A stretch of DNA of 64,000 bases from Haliclona indistincta (GCA_964017065.1 OZ024790.1:5504737-5568736), one strand, 5' to 3'; positions 12,621 to 22,284 are shown, counted from the first letter of the stretch. Notes: a model not told the origin generated them from the sequence alone. A program made the numbers and translations.

Positions 12621-12821
12621 TGTACATAAAAAGGCTCCATATAAGAGAGGCTCTGTACATAAAAAAGCCCCATAATATTAAGGGACCAGAGTACATAAAG
12701 ACCCATAATATTAGGGATCTTTTGTACATAAAAAAGACCCATAATATTAGGGGACTTTTTACATAAAAAAGACCCATAATATTAGGGGACTTTCTTGAAA
12801 AAAGTACTCTTCTACCAACCC

Positions 12822-14500
12822 GAACAGATACAAGAGTATGATTTCCAAACACACCATCGTCCGGGGAAGCTTCACACCAACGCTGATGCTCTGTCTCGGA
12901 CTGTACCACCTCAAGAGAGTGATGTTGCAGCAGCATTGAGCGTGGATCCCTCTCATGCCTCCAATTGGGCTTCGGTGTGGACTGACGAAGACCTCCAACA
13001 CAAGCAAGCCAATGACCCCAACTTGAAGATCCTTCTAGAATGAATGAAAAATTCCAGTGAGAGACCTGCATTTGTGCAAGTAAGCGGTAGAGATCCTGTT
13101 GTTCGTTCACTGTGGGCTCAATGGGGTCGATTGGAGCTGAGAGATAATGTACTGTACAGGCATTGGAAAGATGATGTGGGGAATGTTACAACATTTCAAA
13201 TTGTTGTACCACAGGTCATGGTTCATGATGTTCTACTTGCTCTACATGGAGGAGTTGGAGGTGGTCATCTGGGAATCTCGAAGACACTAAAGAAGATACG
13301 AGACCGCTTCTACTTGGTGTCGTAAGTGTGAGAGATGCGCTCAAGTCAAGTCCCCTTCTACCCCAGCAAGAGCCCCTCTGGTTCCAAGTGTAGTCGGTGT
13401 GCCCATGGAGTGAGTAGCATTGGACATCGTTGGACCATTGCCAAAGACCAGACGTGGAAACAAGTATATATTGGTCATCTCAGATTATTTTACTCGCTGG
13501 GCGGAAGCCATCGGTCTCCCGAATCAGGAAGCGACAACAGTTGCTCAGGCTCTGATGAGTGAGTGGATCTGCCGTTACGGAGCTCCCGAATCAATTCACA
13601 CCGATCAAGGAAGGAACTTTGAGTCCAATCTGTTCTCTGAGCTCTGCAGTCTTCTCGATATTCACAAGACCAGAACTACTCCCTACTATCCCCAATCAGA
13701 CGGGTTGGTGGAGCGTCTGAATCGTACTCTCAGGCAATTGTTGACCATTGAGATGCAGAAATTTCCTGAAGATACTTGGGATGATCATCTTGCTCCTCTT
13801 ATGTTAGCCAATTGATCCAGCATCCACGACAGTGTTCACTTCACTCCTCATTATTTGATGTTTGGACGGGAAGTGCGGCTTCCAGTGGACATTGTGTTTG
13901 GTGGTGAAGCAGCACCTGGTGAATCCCCAGCTCAGTTCATAAGCAGTTTGAGGAGTCGCTTGAATGGAGCATATGAGATTGCCAGAGACTATGGGAAAGG
14001 AGCACAGAAGCGGCAGAAAGACCACTATGATCGCAAGGTCACGGGAGGAAGATACAAGATCGGTGATATGGTGTGGCTCTACTGTCCAGCAGTATCTCCA
14101 GGAAAGGCAAAGAAATTCCATAGTGCCTGGAAGGGACCATACAAGGTTCTGAAAGCAATATCAGATGTGGTGTATCGAATACAGCATGTCACCCCCCACG
14201 ACTGATAAGAGACGCAGGCAACGACTTGTAGTGCATTTCAATCGATTGAAACCCTGCTACTCGTCAAATTCAGGAATTCCTTCTGAGAATTCTCCTCCGG
14301 CAACTTCAAGTCGACCAGACTCCCCTACTGACTCGTCTGTCGAAGATTTGATGGTGCCCATCCCTTCGGACGAGTCGACAGCCAATCCAGATACTAATAC
14401 AGCTCCTAAAGCAGTCAGTCAAGATCAAGACGCTGACCAAGAAGTGGACACTCGTGGAGGTCCTCAATGGAGAGGTCGACTTCGTCGTGCTGTATAACCC
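12822..14500 (+). pseudogene. pol: Ty3-type RNase H end and integrase fragment
   Basis: Resumes with the RNase H C-terminus (HHRPGKLHTNADALSR, ~12850-12900). Next come the integrase zinc-binding region (HGGVGGGHLGISKTLKKIRD), the catalytic core with DIVGPLPKTR (first Asp), HTDQGRNFES (second Asp) and VERLNRTLRQ (Glu), and a GPY/F-like segment (FHSAWKGPYKVLKAI). A Ser/Pro/Asp-rich tail ends at 14497. Breaks are a TGA at 13041-13043, a frameshift between 13325 and 13420, a TGA at 13813-13815 and a frameshift near 14205. Integrase would insert the cDNA; this copy is inactive. Confidence 0.92.
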
Positions 14501-14531
14501 CCAGACTTTTATCGTCCTGTTCAATCTTCAT

Positions 14532-14544
14532 AAAGGGGGAGTGG
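14532..14544 (+). other. Polypurine tract upstream of 3' LTR
   Basis: AAAGGGGGAGTGG directly precedes the TG of the LTR, as expected for the plus-strand primer of an LTR retrotransposon. Confidence 0.75.
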
Positions 14545-14702
14545 TGTAACGATGACAGACACTGTGACTCAGTCAAACAATGAACTTGTATTTTTGTGCA
14601 CATCATGTGATTGTCCTACATACACTATCCTATTTAAGACTAGACCATACTGCTAAATAAAAAGATATTTTCTGAGTCACAACTACCGTTGCTGTCGCTA
14701 CA
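14545..14702 (+). repeat. 3' LTR (158 bp) of the Ty3-type element
   Basis: Begins TGTAACGATGACAG and ends GTTGCTGTCGCTACA, so the termini are short imperfect inverted repeats (TGTAACGA/TCGCTACA). Inside are a TATTTAAG TATA-like box and AATAAA. The sequence immediately after is a fragment that is uninterrupted in two other copies (36.6 and 63.3 kb), which fixes the LTR edge. Confidence 0.88.
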
Positions 14703-14880
14703 CAGCAATACTGATAGCAGCATCGCTGATCCACTTCTTGTTAGTTTTGCTTGTGGGTTTAAACCCAATGGCATGTTTAGTGGCCTGCTGGCTTACTTTC
14801 TGCTATGTAATGGTCAAGGTTACGGCTTGAAAATTGAGTTACGCAAGGAGCTGTTTCGTTACCAAGCTTCTTTGTATGTC
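14703..14880 (+). pseudogene. COR-domain-like gene fragment, copy 1
   Basis: Reads DPLLVSFACGFKPNGMFSGL then LKIELRKELFRYQAS, nearly identical to 36604-36780 and to 63150-63320 on the minus strand. The pattern resembles the C-terminal part of COR domains in ROCO-like proteins of early-branching animals; this is a recollection of the family, not a search. The upstream part is cut off by the LTR, so the Ty3 element lies inside this repeat copy. Confidence 0.6.
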
Positions 14881-14888
14881 AATGGCAC

Positions 14889-14940
14889 TCAGATCTAATT
14901 CAGCTTTATTTGTTAATAAATCAAGCTGAATTAGATCTGA
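14889..14940. repeat. Perfect 18-bp inverted repeat (hairpin)
   Basis: TCAGATCTAATTCAGCTT at 14889-14906 is mirrored perfectly at 14923-14940 with a 16-nt AT-rich loop. It sits exactly where this copy departs from the other two COR copies. Confidence 0.9.
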
Positions 14941-15255
14941 TCAACAGTAAGCTCTGGGAGGCCATTGGTCAACAGCTTGCAGTATTTAGTGGACGATATT
15001 CCAGGAACAACTTTACATTTGCTGTCAATAATTATGACCAATCAGATGATTCATTTAATGCTATTCGTAGTGCTATAAGTGTTGTAGCTAAACGCGAGGA
15101 AGAAATGTACATGATTGACCTCCCTGTTCCGTTTGTTTAGCTTGATTTATATCTGAGGCAGCCTAATGAATGTAGGCTTCAAGAGGAAACTAGCAAAAGG
15201 ATTCATCAAAAATATAGTTTGGAAAAAAGATTACTGGAGAGGTTTATGAAGAAGT
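14910..15255 (+). pseudogene. Unrecognised coding-like segment
   Basis: An open stretch at 14910-15140 (LWEAIGQQLAVFSGRY, then SAISVVAKREEEMYMIDLPV) has the composition of a real protein and follows the COR-like fragment. It is absent from the other two copies and could be a further exon of the same source gene or an inserted piece. No start codon or domain can be assigned. Confidence 0.35.
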
Positions 15256-15655
15256 AATTATTGAAAAATGATAAAAGTTATATGGTAAATGAGTTATATG
15301 AAAGTTACATGATAAAGAAAAATGGTAAATGAGTTATTAATTTTAATTGTTTTAATTTTTTTATTTGTTTTTCTTTTTTTTAATAATTTTTTTAATAACT
15401 ATTTTTTTTGTTTTATTTTTTCAAATTTTTTAATATTTGCTTTTTTATTTTTTGTGAGCAATGAAAAATTTATACAAAACAAATGATACAATAAATAGAT
15501 AAATTAGGACAAGGTCCGCGAAACAAAGGTGCAACGGATGGAAATGGCATTGCCCCTTTGGATTGCAAATGAGTTTTTTTTTTTATTTTTAAAAAAGTGT
15601 AAATGAGTGTTATTAATTTTTTAATTGTTTTAATTTCAATTTTTATTTATATTTG
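15256..15655. other. AT-rich spacer with 3' flank of the COR repeat
   Basis: T-rich low-complexity sequence. Positions 15455-15575 (TTTGTGAGCAATGAAAAATT to TGGATTGCAAATGAG) match the flank of the COR fragments at 36778-36900 and ~63050-63155, so copy 1 holds about 0.57 kb of extra sequence between fragment and flank. Confidence 0.7.
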
Positions 15656-16950
15656 ATTGCGTATATTGCGCATATTTATATGGCGCATATTTGTGCACAA
15701 ATGTGTGCCTTGGCGTCGTCGCCCTGTTTCTGCACAAATCGGTTAGCCATGGCGTCGTCGCCCTATTTCTGCACAAAGGGTTTAGCCATGGCGTCGTCGC
15801 CGTTTCTGCACAAAGGGGTTAGTCTTGCCGTCGACGCCTTATTTGTGCACAAAGGGGTTATTCTTGGCATCGTCTCCTATTGGCACACAAAGGAGTTAGC
15901 CTTGGCGTCTTCACTCTATTTGTGTACAAAAGGGTTAGTCTTGGCGTCGTCGCCTTATTTGTGCACAAAGGGGTTATTATTTACATTGCTTATATTGCGC
16001 TCATATTAAATGTGCGCAAAGGGTTAGCCCTTTGTACACAAATAGGGCGACGACGCCATAACAAACTCATTTGCGGAAAAATAGGGGGATGACGGGTAAA
16101 CCCTTTGTGCACAAATACGCGCGCAATGGGTAAGCTAACCCATTGCTAACAATTTACGCAATTTACGCATTATAAATAATTATGCGCCTTTGTGCACAAA
16201 ATCCTTTTTGTACCAACAGGGACAAGGGTTAGCCCGTTTGTGCACATATAGGGCAACGACGCCATAACTAACCGCTTTGTGCACAAATAGGGGGACAACG
16301 CCAAGGCTAACCCCTTTGTGCACACATTTGAGCAAAAAGAGGGCGACAACGCGAAGACTTACCCCTTGGTGTGCACAAATAAGGTGACGACGCCAAGGAT
16401 AAACCCTAAGTGCAGAAATAGAGCGACGACGCCAAGGTTAACCCCTTTGTGCTCAAATATGCGCGCAAAGGGTTAGCCTTTGCGCACAATTTGCGCACAA
16501 ATATGCGCAATAAGTTAGCCCTAGGTGCATAAATTGGGCGACGATGCCATAACTAACCCCTTTGTGCAAAAATTAGTACATTTATAGGGCGACGACGCTA
16601 AGGCTAACCCCTTTGTGCATTTGGGTGACGACGCCCAATTTGTGCACAAAGGGGCGCCCTATGCACAAATATACTGCTCCCTTCACTCCCTATGCACAAA
16701 CAAATACACTTCCTACACATACACTCCCTACAATTACACTCCCAGCACAAATAAACTCCCTATGCAATGCTTTCTGACCCGTGCACACATTTGTGCACAA
16801 ATAAGGCGACGACGACAAGATTAACGTTTTTGTGCACAAATAGAGCGGAGACGCCAACACTAACCCCTTTGTGCAGAAACAGGGCGACGAAGCCAAGGCC
16901 AACCTTTTCGTGCACACATTTGCGTACAAATATGCGCAATATAAAAATGC
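15656..16950. repeat. GTGCACAAA minisatellite block 2
   Basis: Enters with GCGTATATTGCGCATATTTA. About 30 diverged 39-bp units switch orientation near 16.0 kb. It includes the submodule of ACACTCCCTAC-type short repeats (16675-16775) also present in blocks 3, 4, 5, 7, 8 and 10. No gene. Confidence 0.92.
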
Positions 16951-17017
16951 GCAATATATGCAATCAAATATTTAAAAAAGTTTGAAATAAAAAAAATAAA
17001 AATAAATTAAAAATTAA

Positions 17018-17607
17018 CTCTTTAGTGACCGACTTATACTTGATTTGCTCTTAACTGACAGTTTGTCTTGCAATTTTCTACAACATGAAGTACGCTAGCT
17101 GTTCCAAACTAGCACTGTTTTTTCCTGGCATATCAAAGTTTACGACCATGTACTAAACTCCAAGCTGGCCACTCCCACTTCGGAACTGAAGCCACTTAAG
17201 TGCTACGACATCGTCATTTTTTCCCCCTAATTTTGGTCTTCGTTTAGCCATGGTGACTGATACAAAAACCTGGTGGTGTCCATGTGAGCAAACAGCACAG
17301 TTTAGACCTTATTCTATGCCAAAGTATGCATTTCCGGGCATCCTGAAGCCTTAAAAATGCCGAAAGCGGCGAGGGGCTCTGCCCCATCGAACCCCGGATT
17401 AAAGGGAGGAGACCCCCTTTAAAAATTCCCCATTCTATATATTTCAGTGGGGAGGGCGCGGCGAAAAACAGTGGGTTTTTTCAGGTAAGGTTATCTTCTG
17501 TAATTAAACTTGATTTGACCTTTCTAGAGCACTTTTCACACTATTTATGACGTCTACAGTAGGTGGAGTCAATTATGACGGATAAACCCGCTATAGGCCC
17601 TAAAGGG
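17018..17607 (+). mobile_element. TTAA-flanked MITE, family T, copy A (590 bp)
   Basis: Flanked by TTAA at 17014-17017 and 17608-17611. Termini are CTCTTTAG and CTAAAGGG (inverted: TTAA-CYCTTTAG). The interior matches copies B (35742-36332) and C (63602-end), for example TGACAGTTTGTCT and ATGTACTAAACTC. TTAA targets and CCC-like tips are typical of piggyBac-mobilised non-autonomous elements. Confidence 0.88.
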
Positions 17608-17611
17608 TTAA

Positions 17612-17899
17612 CACTCATTTACACTTAAAAAAAAAAAAATTAAATAAAAAGAGGTAAAAAATTTCAATAAAATGAAAAAAAATTAAAACAAATTAAAAGG
17701 AAAAAAAAAGAAATGAAAACATATTTAATGAATTAAAAAAAATTAAAAACAAAAAACATGAAGATAAAAAAATAAAAATATAAAATTTTTTTTATTAATT
17801 AAAAGAAATGAAAAAAATGAAATTAATTAATAACACTCATTTACCTTTAAAAAAAATTATTTTTAAAGAAAAAAAAGTTAGATATATTTTTTATAATAG
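17612..17899. other. AT-rich spacer
   Basis: A-rich low-complexity sequence bounded by ACACTCATTTACAC near 17611-17625 and ACACTCATTTACC near 17833. No gene. Confidence 0.75.
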
Positions 17900-18283
17900 T
17901 TAGACAGCGCTATCCACGCATCCGAGGATCTACACGATTTAGAAGCCACAGAGCCGTTGCTATATAGTGTCCGAGACTAGCGAGGGAGCTATGGCAACGG
18001 CGCGAGCGCTTCTACATAACGTCGGTCTAACTGATTTAGACCATAGCAATAGCAAATAGAAACGACGCGAACGATGAGCAAGGACACGCGAGCGCTGTGA
18101 AATTATTCAGTAGAACTCTGCGCACAGAACTGTAATCTGCGCCATGTGGTGGGATACCATTAAGAAGTCGCGGCAGTGGCGGGATTCCATTAAGAAGTCG
18201 CGGCAGTGGCGGGATTCTATTATGAGATATATAGACCGCAGCTACTCAACCTGATTGGTCAACATCGCTTAGCTGTGGTCTAA
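17900..18283 (+). mobile_element. Crypton-derived short element, copy 1 (384 bp)
   Basis: Begins TTAGACAGCGC, has a long imperfect hairpin within the first ~130 bp (GATTTAGAAGCC ... GGCGCGAGCGCTTCTA), a run of GTGGCGGGATTCCATTA repeats near the other end, and finishes GCTGTGGTCTAA. Both ends resemble the ~1-kb DUF3504-bearing elements at 29038-30035 and 43408-44411, so this looks like an internal-deletion derivative. Confidence 0.75.
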
Positions 18284-18370
18284 TATTTTTATTTTTTACA
18301 TTTTTTTTTATTTTTTAAAATAATTTTTATTTTTTATTTTTATAGGGTAAATGAGTGTTAATTTTTTAAT

Positions 18371-18472
18371 GAGCCTTTTCCAATAACTGGCTAAAGAATG
18401 CAAATAAGCGTTAATCAAGCATTAATTAACATGAATTCACTTCAAGAGTCCCATTTAGCTCCTCCCAGCAGA
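18371..18472 (+). repeat. 102-bp dispersed repeat, copy 1
   Basis: GAGCCTTTTCCAATAACTGG to TAGCTCCTCCCAGCAGAA. Other copies lie at 22971-23072, 38441-38542 and 61579-61680, each next to a Crypton-derived short element. No terminal repeats seen. Confidence 0.85.
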
Positions 18473-18570
18473 AAAAAACAATTACTAAATTAATAACTCA
18501 TTTATCCTATGAAAAAAAATAAATAATTATATCTAACTTCTATTTATATAACTTTTTATAGGGTAAATCA

Positions 18571-19421
18571 GGGGGTTCAAGTACTAAAAGTTTCAGACCC
18601 GAAGACAAAAAAGAGGGTGGGTGGGTAAAGACCATTTTGGAAAAAAAGTCATTTATTGAAAAAATAGTACAGGCATTTTTAGGAGTTTATATCTATTTCT
18701 GACTAGATATGTGCATAATTTCTACTAACATGTCCACAAATCAGTTTATTTTCTGACAACATACAGCGGCAGAGTAGCTTAATTGCATGGTAATGATCAA
18801 TCATTGTTCATGCTGATTACACTAATATAATACCATAGTATTAACAGTGTTCAGCAGGTGCTCAGTAAGTAATATACATAATAAGAAATTGCATATTGTT
18901 TTGAAATCAACTGTAAACTGAAGAATTAAACAGAAACATGCATGCACAAAAACAAGCTGGCACTCAGCCAATAGTTAGCTATTCTTGCTCTACTAGCAGC
19001 GCACAAGGACACAACTGTTGTCCAACTAGAGCTGAGAAATCAAGAGCTTCAGTGGCCTTGGAAAGTAGCTGACCAGGCGTTGCATCTTGTTTGCTGTCAT
19101 TGCTTGCCGCCTAAGTCGCTGGCTCTTTTGTGTTCTGGTGTGTGGTAGTCACTGAGGGCTGGTGTTTCAAAACCATAGCCACAGTAACAGCGCTTTCTTC
19201 TGCTGCTGCACTTCCATAGCCATCGTTCGCGTAGTATTCGCCGCGATCGATGCATGAATATTAAGTATGTGGTATTGCGTGAACATAATTAACACCATGA
19301 ATAATCAAGCGCTGATTATGAATATCATTATAATGATGCATAATGACGTTGTGGGTGGTGGGTAACGGGAGCAAACTGAAAAACCGGGTTCGGGTCTGGA
19401 ATTTCCGCTGCTGGAACCCCT
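18571..19421 (+). mobile_element. GGGGGTTC TIR element, copy 1
   Basis: Left end GGGGGTTCAAGTACTAAAAG with GACCCGAA inside; right end reads inverted as GGGGTTCCAGCAGCGGAAA with GACCCGAACCCGG. A second, inverted copy is at 25525-26406. Flanks GGGTAAATCA and GGGTAAATGA could be an imperfect 10-bp target duplication. No transposase frame. Confidence 0.8.
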
Positions 19422-19495
19422 CGGGGTAAATGAGTTTTAATTTTTTTCAATTTAAATTATATTTTTTAATTTATTTTTCTTGTATTTTTGATAGC

Positions 19496-20030
19496 GTATA
19501 TTGCGCATAATATTATTTGTGCACAAATGTGTGCACAAAGGGGTTATTCTTGGCGTCCTCCCTATTGATGCACAAAGGAAATAGCCTTGGCGTCTTCGCT
19601 CTATTTGTGCACAAAGGGGTTGCCCTTGGCGTTGTCACCTTATTAGTGCACAAGGGGTTATTCTTGGCGTAGTCGCCTTATTTGTGCACAAATTTGCGCA
19701 CGTGGCAGAAAGCAGTGCATTGAGAGTGTATTTTCGTAGTGAGTGTATTTGTAGGGAGTGTATGTGTAGGGAGTGTATTTGTGCATAGGGAGTGAAGGGA
19801 GCAGTATATTTGTGCATAGGGCGCCCCTTTGTGGACAAATAGGGCGTCGTCGCCCTATTTGTGCACAAATGGGTCAGTTATGGCATCGTCGCCCTATTTG
19901 TGCACCAAGGGCTAACCTTTGCGCATGTTTGTGCGAATATTGCGCATATTTGATGTTGCGCAAATTGCGTACATTGCGTAAATTGCGTATATTTGTGCGC
20001 AAATTGTGCACAAAAAGTTAGCTAACTGGG
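19496..20030 (-). repeat. GTGCACAAA minisatellite block 3, left arm
   Basis: 39-bp-type units plus the ACTCCCTAC submodule (19720-19800, inverted). Positions 19496-19855 are nearly the reverse complement of 20190-20545, making a large inverted repeat of about 350-bp arms. Confidence 0.9.
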
Positions 20031-20186
20031 ATTAACTAAGTTCACCCGCTATGAAACAATGACGTCACGGTGCGTCACGTGCACAAGGCGCCTTACGTGC
20101 GCGCGTACTGAATCACTATAAAGCCTTGTTTATAGCAAGGAGTGGTCAGCAGGTTTCGGTGGCTCAGCGGTTTAGAACGGTGGACG
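20031..20186 (+). mobile_element. Truncated SINE-like fragment in the inverted-repeat loop
   Basis: TTCACCCGCTATGAAAC, then GACGTCACGGTGCGTCACGT, ACTGAATCACTATAAAGCC, and a tRNA-like A-box stretch (GGTGGCTCAGCGGTTTAGAA, ~20159-20178). The same order occurs reversed at 21112-21322. It is cut off by the minisatellite at 20187, before any B box. Confidence 0.65.
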
Positions 20187-20545
20187 ACGACCTATTTGTG
20201 CACAAAGAGGCGCCCTTTGCACAAATATACTGCTCCCTTCACTCCCTATGCACAAATACACTCCCTACATATACACTCCCTACAAATACACTCACTACGA
20301 AAATACACTCTCAATGCACTGCTTTCTGCCACGTGCGCAAATTTGTGCACAAATAAGGCGACTACGCCAAGAATAACCCCTTGTGCACTAATAAGGCTAC
20401 AACGCCAAGAGTAACCCCTTTGTGCACAAATGGAGCGAAGACGCCAAGGCTAATTCTTTTGTGCATCAATAGGGAGGACGCCAAGAATAACCCTTTTGTG
20501 CACACATTTGTGCACAAATATTATGCGCAATATACGCAATCAAAT
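20187..20545 (+). repeat. GTGCACAAA minisatellite block 3, right arm
   Basis: Right arm of the inverted repeat described for 19496-20030, with short ACACTCCCTAC units at 20240-20330 and an AT-rich exit. Confidence 0.9.
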
Positions 20546-20867
20546 ATAATAAAAAAATTAAAAAAAGAAAGACATTTAAAAAGAAAAATAAATTAAAAAA
20601 ATTAAAATTAAAATAGAAAAAAATTAAAACTCGTTTGGGATGCTACAAAACCTGGACTCTGGACTATGGACTGGACCGTGGACTGGACTCTGGACCACGT
20701 AAAGTGCCGTATGCGCATGCGTCGGTCTGTACCGCGTGGCTATACTACTACAGGAATGACTCAATTCACCCGGTTTGAAACCGTTGCCATGGCAATCACG
20801 TGATAACTATGGACGAATACTGTCAACTAAACCCAAAACCCTAAAAACCTTCTCCTAACTGCGCAGA

Positions 20868-21050
20868 GTCGGGAGGGGTATCCTAACCCGGGCCTTCGGC
20901 CCTTGGTAAGCCTAAGGATCGTCGGGAGGGGCGTCCTAAACAGGGCCTTCGGCCCTAGCTAAAGATCGTCGGGAGGGGCGTCCTAAACAGGGCCTTCGGC
21001 CCTAGCTAAGGATCGTGGGAGGGTCGTTCTAAACTAAGGATCGTCGAGAA
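20868..21050. repeat. ~50-bp tandem repeat
   Basis: Units GTCGGGAGGGGCGTCCTAAA with GGGCCTTCGGCCCTAGCTAA start at 20868, 20921 and 20968, plus a partial unit near 21012. Each contains the hairpin GGGCC-TTC-GGCCC. Confidence 0.88.
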
Positions 21051-21111
21051 TGTTACTACTAGCTAGAAAACTTAAGTTTTTTTGTGAAAAAAAAACAAAA
21101 AAATCAATGCA

Positions 21112-21181
21112 CACGGTGAGGATCGAACTGTGAACGTCTACATCACAAACCACCGCACTAAACCTCTGATCCACCGGAACC
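21112..21181 (-). repeat. tRNA-derived SINE head
   Basis: The minus strand reads GGTTCCGGTGGATCAGAGG (A-box-like), then AGTTCGATCCTCACC (B box, GTTCGATCC at 21119-21127), followed by an A/T-rich tail. Spacing between boxes suits a tRNA. Cloverleaf pairing is poor, so this is a tRNA-derived repeat, not a tRNA gene. Confidence 0.65.
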
Positions 21182-21344
21182 TGCTGACCAACCGTTGCTA
21201 CAAACTAGGCTTTATAGTGATTCAGTACGCGCGCGCATGTAGATGAAATAAGCCCCCGAAGGGGGCTTGTGCACGTGACGTACCCGTGACGTAGTCGTTT
21301 CAAACCGGGTGAAATGAGTCATAACCATACTACGGTTATACTGT

Positions 21345-21791
21345 GTGTATCAGCTGGCTATTCCCTCAAACAACGTTGATCGACGCGCTCCAGCTCCTTA
21401 CTCCGCTATGGAGGTGATTCTGATCTCCGACAATAGCGATAGCGACTCCAATCTATCGATCTATGACAATCTATCGATCTATGATTTACCAAAGGTCTTA
21501 CCCCAACGAAGAAACCGCCACAGTCGCCAGCTCCCTCTTCACTGAGGTAAACCTTCTAAGTATATTAGCAATGTGGGAATTTATTGTGTGCTGTCAGGTA
21601 ACATTAGAGTGTGTCAAGGTTGTCGAGGTAGCTTGAGAGCGATCGATGGAAGCCTACCAGGTCCTCCACATGACATTGTCATAGGACGTCTTGAACCTTT
21701 CCGTGATCCAAGTGGATCAGTCAAGACTCCTACTAAAGCCAGTGCGGCTCACTACCATCTCAAGCTGATGTGTCTAAGGGCACTGAGCTGA
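21345..21791 (+). pseudogene. Transposon-borne zinc-binding-like fragment
   Basis: Two short frames in the MULE-like element. The first (21345-21545) is Ser/Asp-rich (ISDNSDSDSNLSIYD). The second, in a different frame, ends at 21791 and contains CQGCRGSL, PPHDIVIGRLEPFRD and HYHLKLMCLRA, a possible C-x2-C ... H-x-H-x4-C zinc site. Similar modules occur in uncharacterised transposon proteins of marine invertebrates as far as I recall. Function unknown; the fragment is incomplete. Confidence 0.45.
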
Positions 21792-22284
21792 TCCAAGTTT
21801 TGTTCCTAGTTCTATAGTGGTTCCGTCTGAAGTTGCTTTGGTTCTAAATGCTTCACACCACCAGTTGTTGCTTTTTGAATTTGGCATACGCCTAGCACCA
21901 TGACTAACAATTTCATCATCTTTCCTATATATAACTGCTGTTTCATTATAATCATATTCCAACCCAAGTAATAACTATAATTATGCTCTATAAACTGCTG
22001 TTTCACTATTATACATTTTGCATTATAATATTATTATGTGACATTAATTTTTGTGCATTTGATATCGTTATTTTGAATAAAAAATTAATTTTCATAGCTG
22101 AAACTTTCAGTCCAGAGTCCAGTCCACGGTCCAGTCCATAGTCCAGAGTCCAGGTTTGTAGCATCCCAACTCATTTACCCTATAAAAAAGATATAAATAG
22201 AAGTTAGATATAATTATTTGTTTTTTAATAGGATAACAGTATCAACAGTACTGATAACTGTTAATCCAGTACTGTTAATCCAAT

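Larger units (their letters stand above)
9106..12821. mobile_element. 3.7-kb fold-back element inserted in Ty3 pol
   Basis: Both ends carry long inverted repeats beginning GGGTTGGTAGAAGAGTAC and continuing into tandem ~35-bp units with CCCCTAATATTATGGGTC and TTTTTTATGTA (9106-9236; mirrored at about 12640-12821). The inside contains a 0.44-kb direct repeat and a three-copy 112-bp tandem. No transposase-like frame is visible. Flanks show no clear target duplication, and a piece of pol is missing, so the insertion or a later rearrangement deleted sequence. The structure resembles fold-back/Galileo-like DNA elements, but family membership is inferred only. Confidence 0.8.
7193..14702 (+). mobile_element. 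Decayed Ty3/mdg4-type LTR retrotransposon, 5' truncated
   Basis: Contains, in order, a gag zinc knuckle, aspartic protease, reverse transcriptase, the end of RNase H, integrase with a GPY/F-like module, a polypurine tract and a 3' LTR. The protease-RT-RNase H-integrase order is that of Ty3-type elements. The 5' LTR and most of gag are missing: the element starts directly from a minisatellite block. A fold-back element occupies 9106-12821, and about 0.7 kb of the RT/RNase H connection expected there is absent. Several stops and frameshifts show it is dead. Confidence 0.93.
20756..21322. mobile_element. Nested 567-bp TIR element with a tRNA-like region
   Basis: Ends ATGACTCAATTCACCCGG and CCGGGTGAAATGAGTCAT form inverted repeats of ~26 bp (one internal mismatch). 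Inside are a ~50-bp tandem, a tRNA-like region on the minus strand, and a GC hairpin AAGCCCCC-GAA-GGGGGCTT at 21252-21270. It could be a SINE captured between inverted repeats, or a chimera. Confidence 0.72.
20637..22167. mobile_element. MULE-like TIR element (1,531 bp)
   Basis: Termini are inverted repeats of about 58 bp starting GGGATGCTACAAAACCTGGA, made of internally repetitive GGACT(C/A)TGGACT units. Flanks AACTCGTTT (20628-20636) and AACTCATTT (22168-22176) look like a 9-bp target duplication with one mismatch, which fits Mutator-like elements. It holds another TIR element and two short frames. Confidence 0.8.

Noticed and set aside
7193..14702. Endogenous retrovirus with an envelope gene
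   Set aside because: After integrase there is only a short Ser/Pro-rich tail and the LTR; no envelope-like frame with a signal peptide or membrane segment is present.
15653..16092. Frames reading KGVSLGVVALFVH, TKGLALASSPYLC and similar in the minisatellite blocks
   Set aside because: All come from the 39-bp unit read in different frames and strands; every frame is equally open and none is favoured by substitution pattern as far as I can see.
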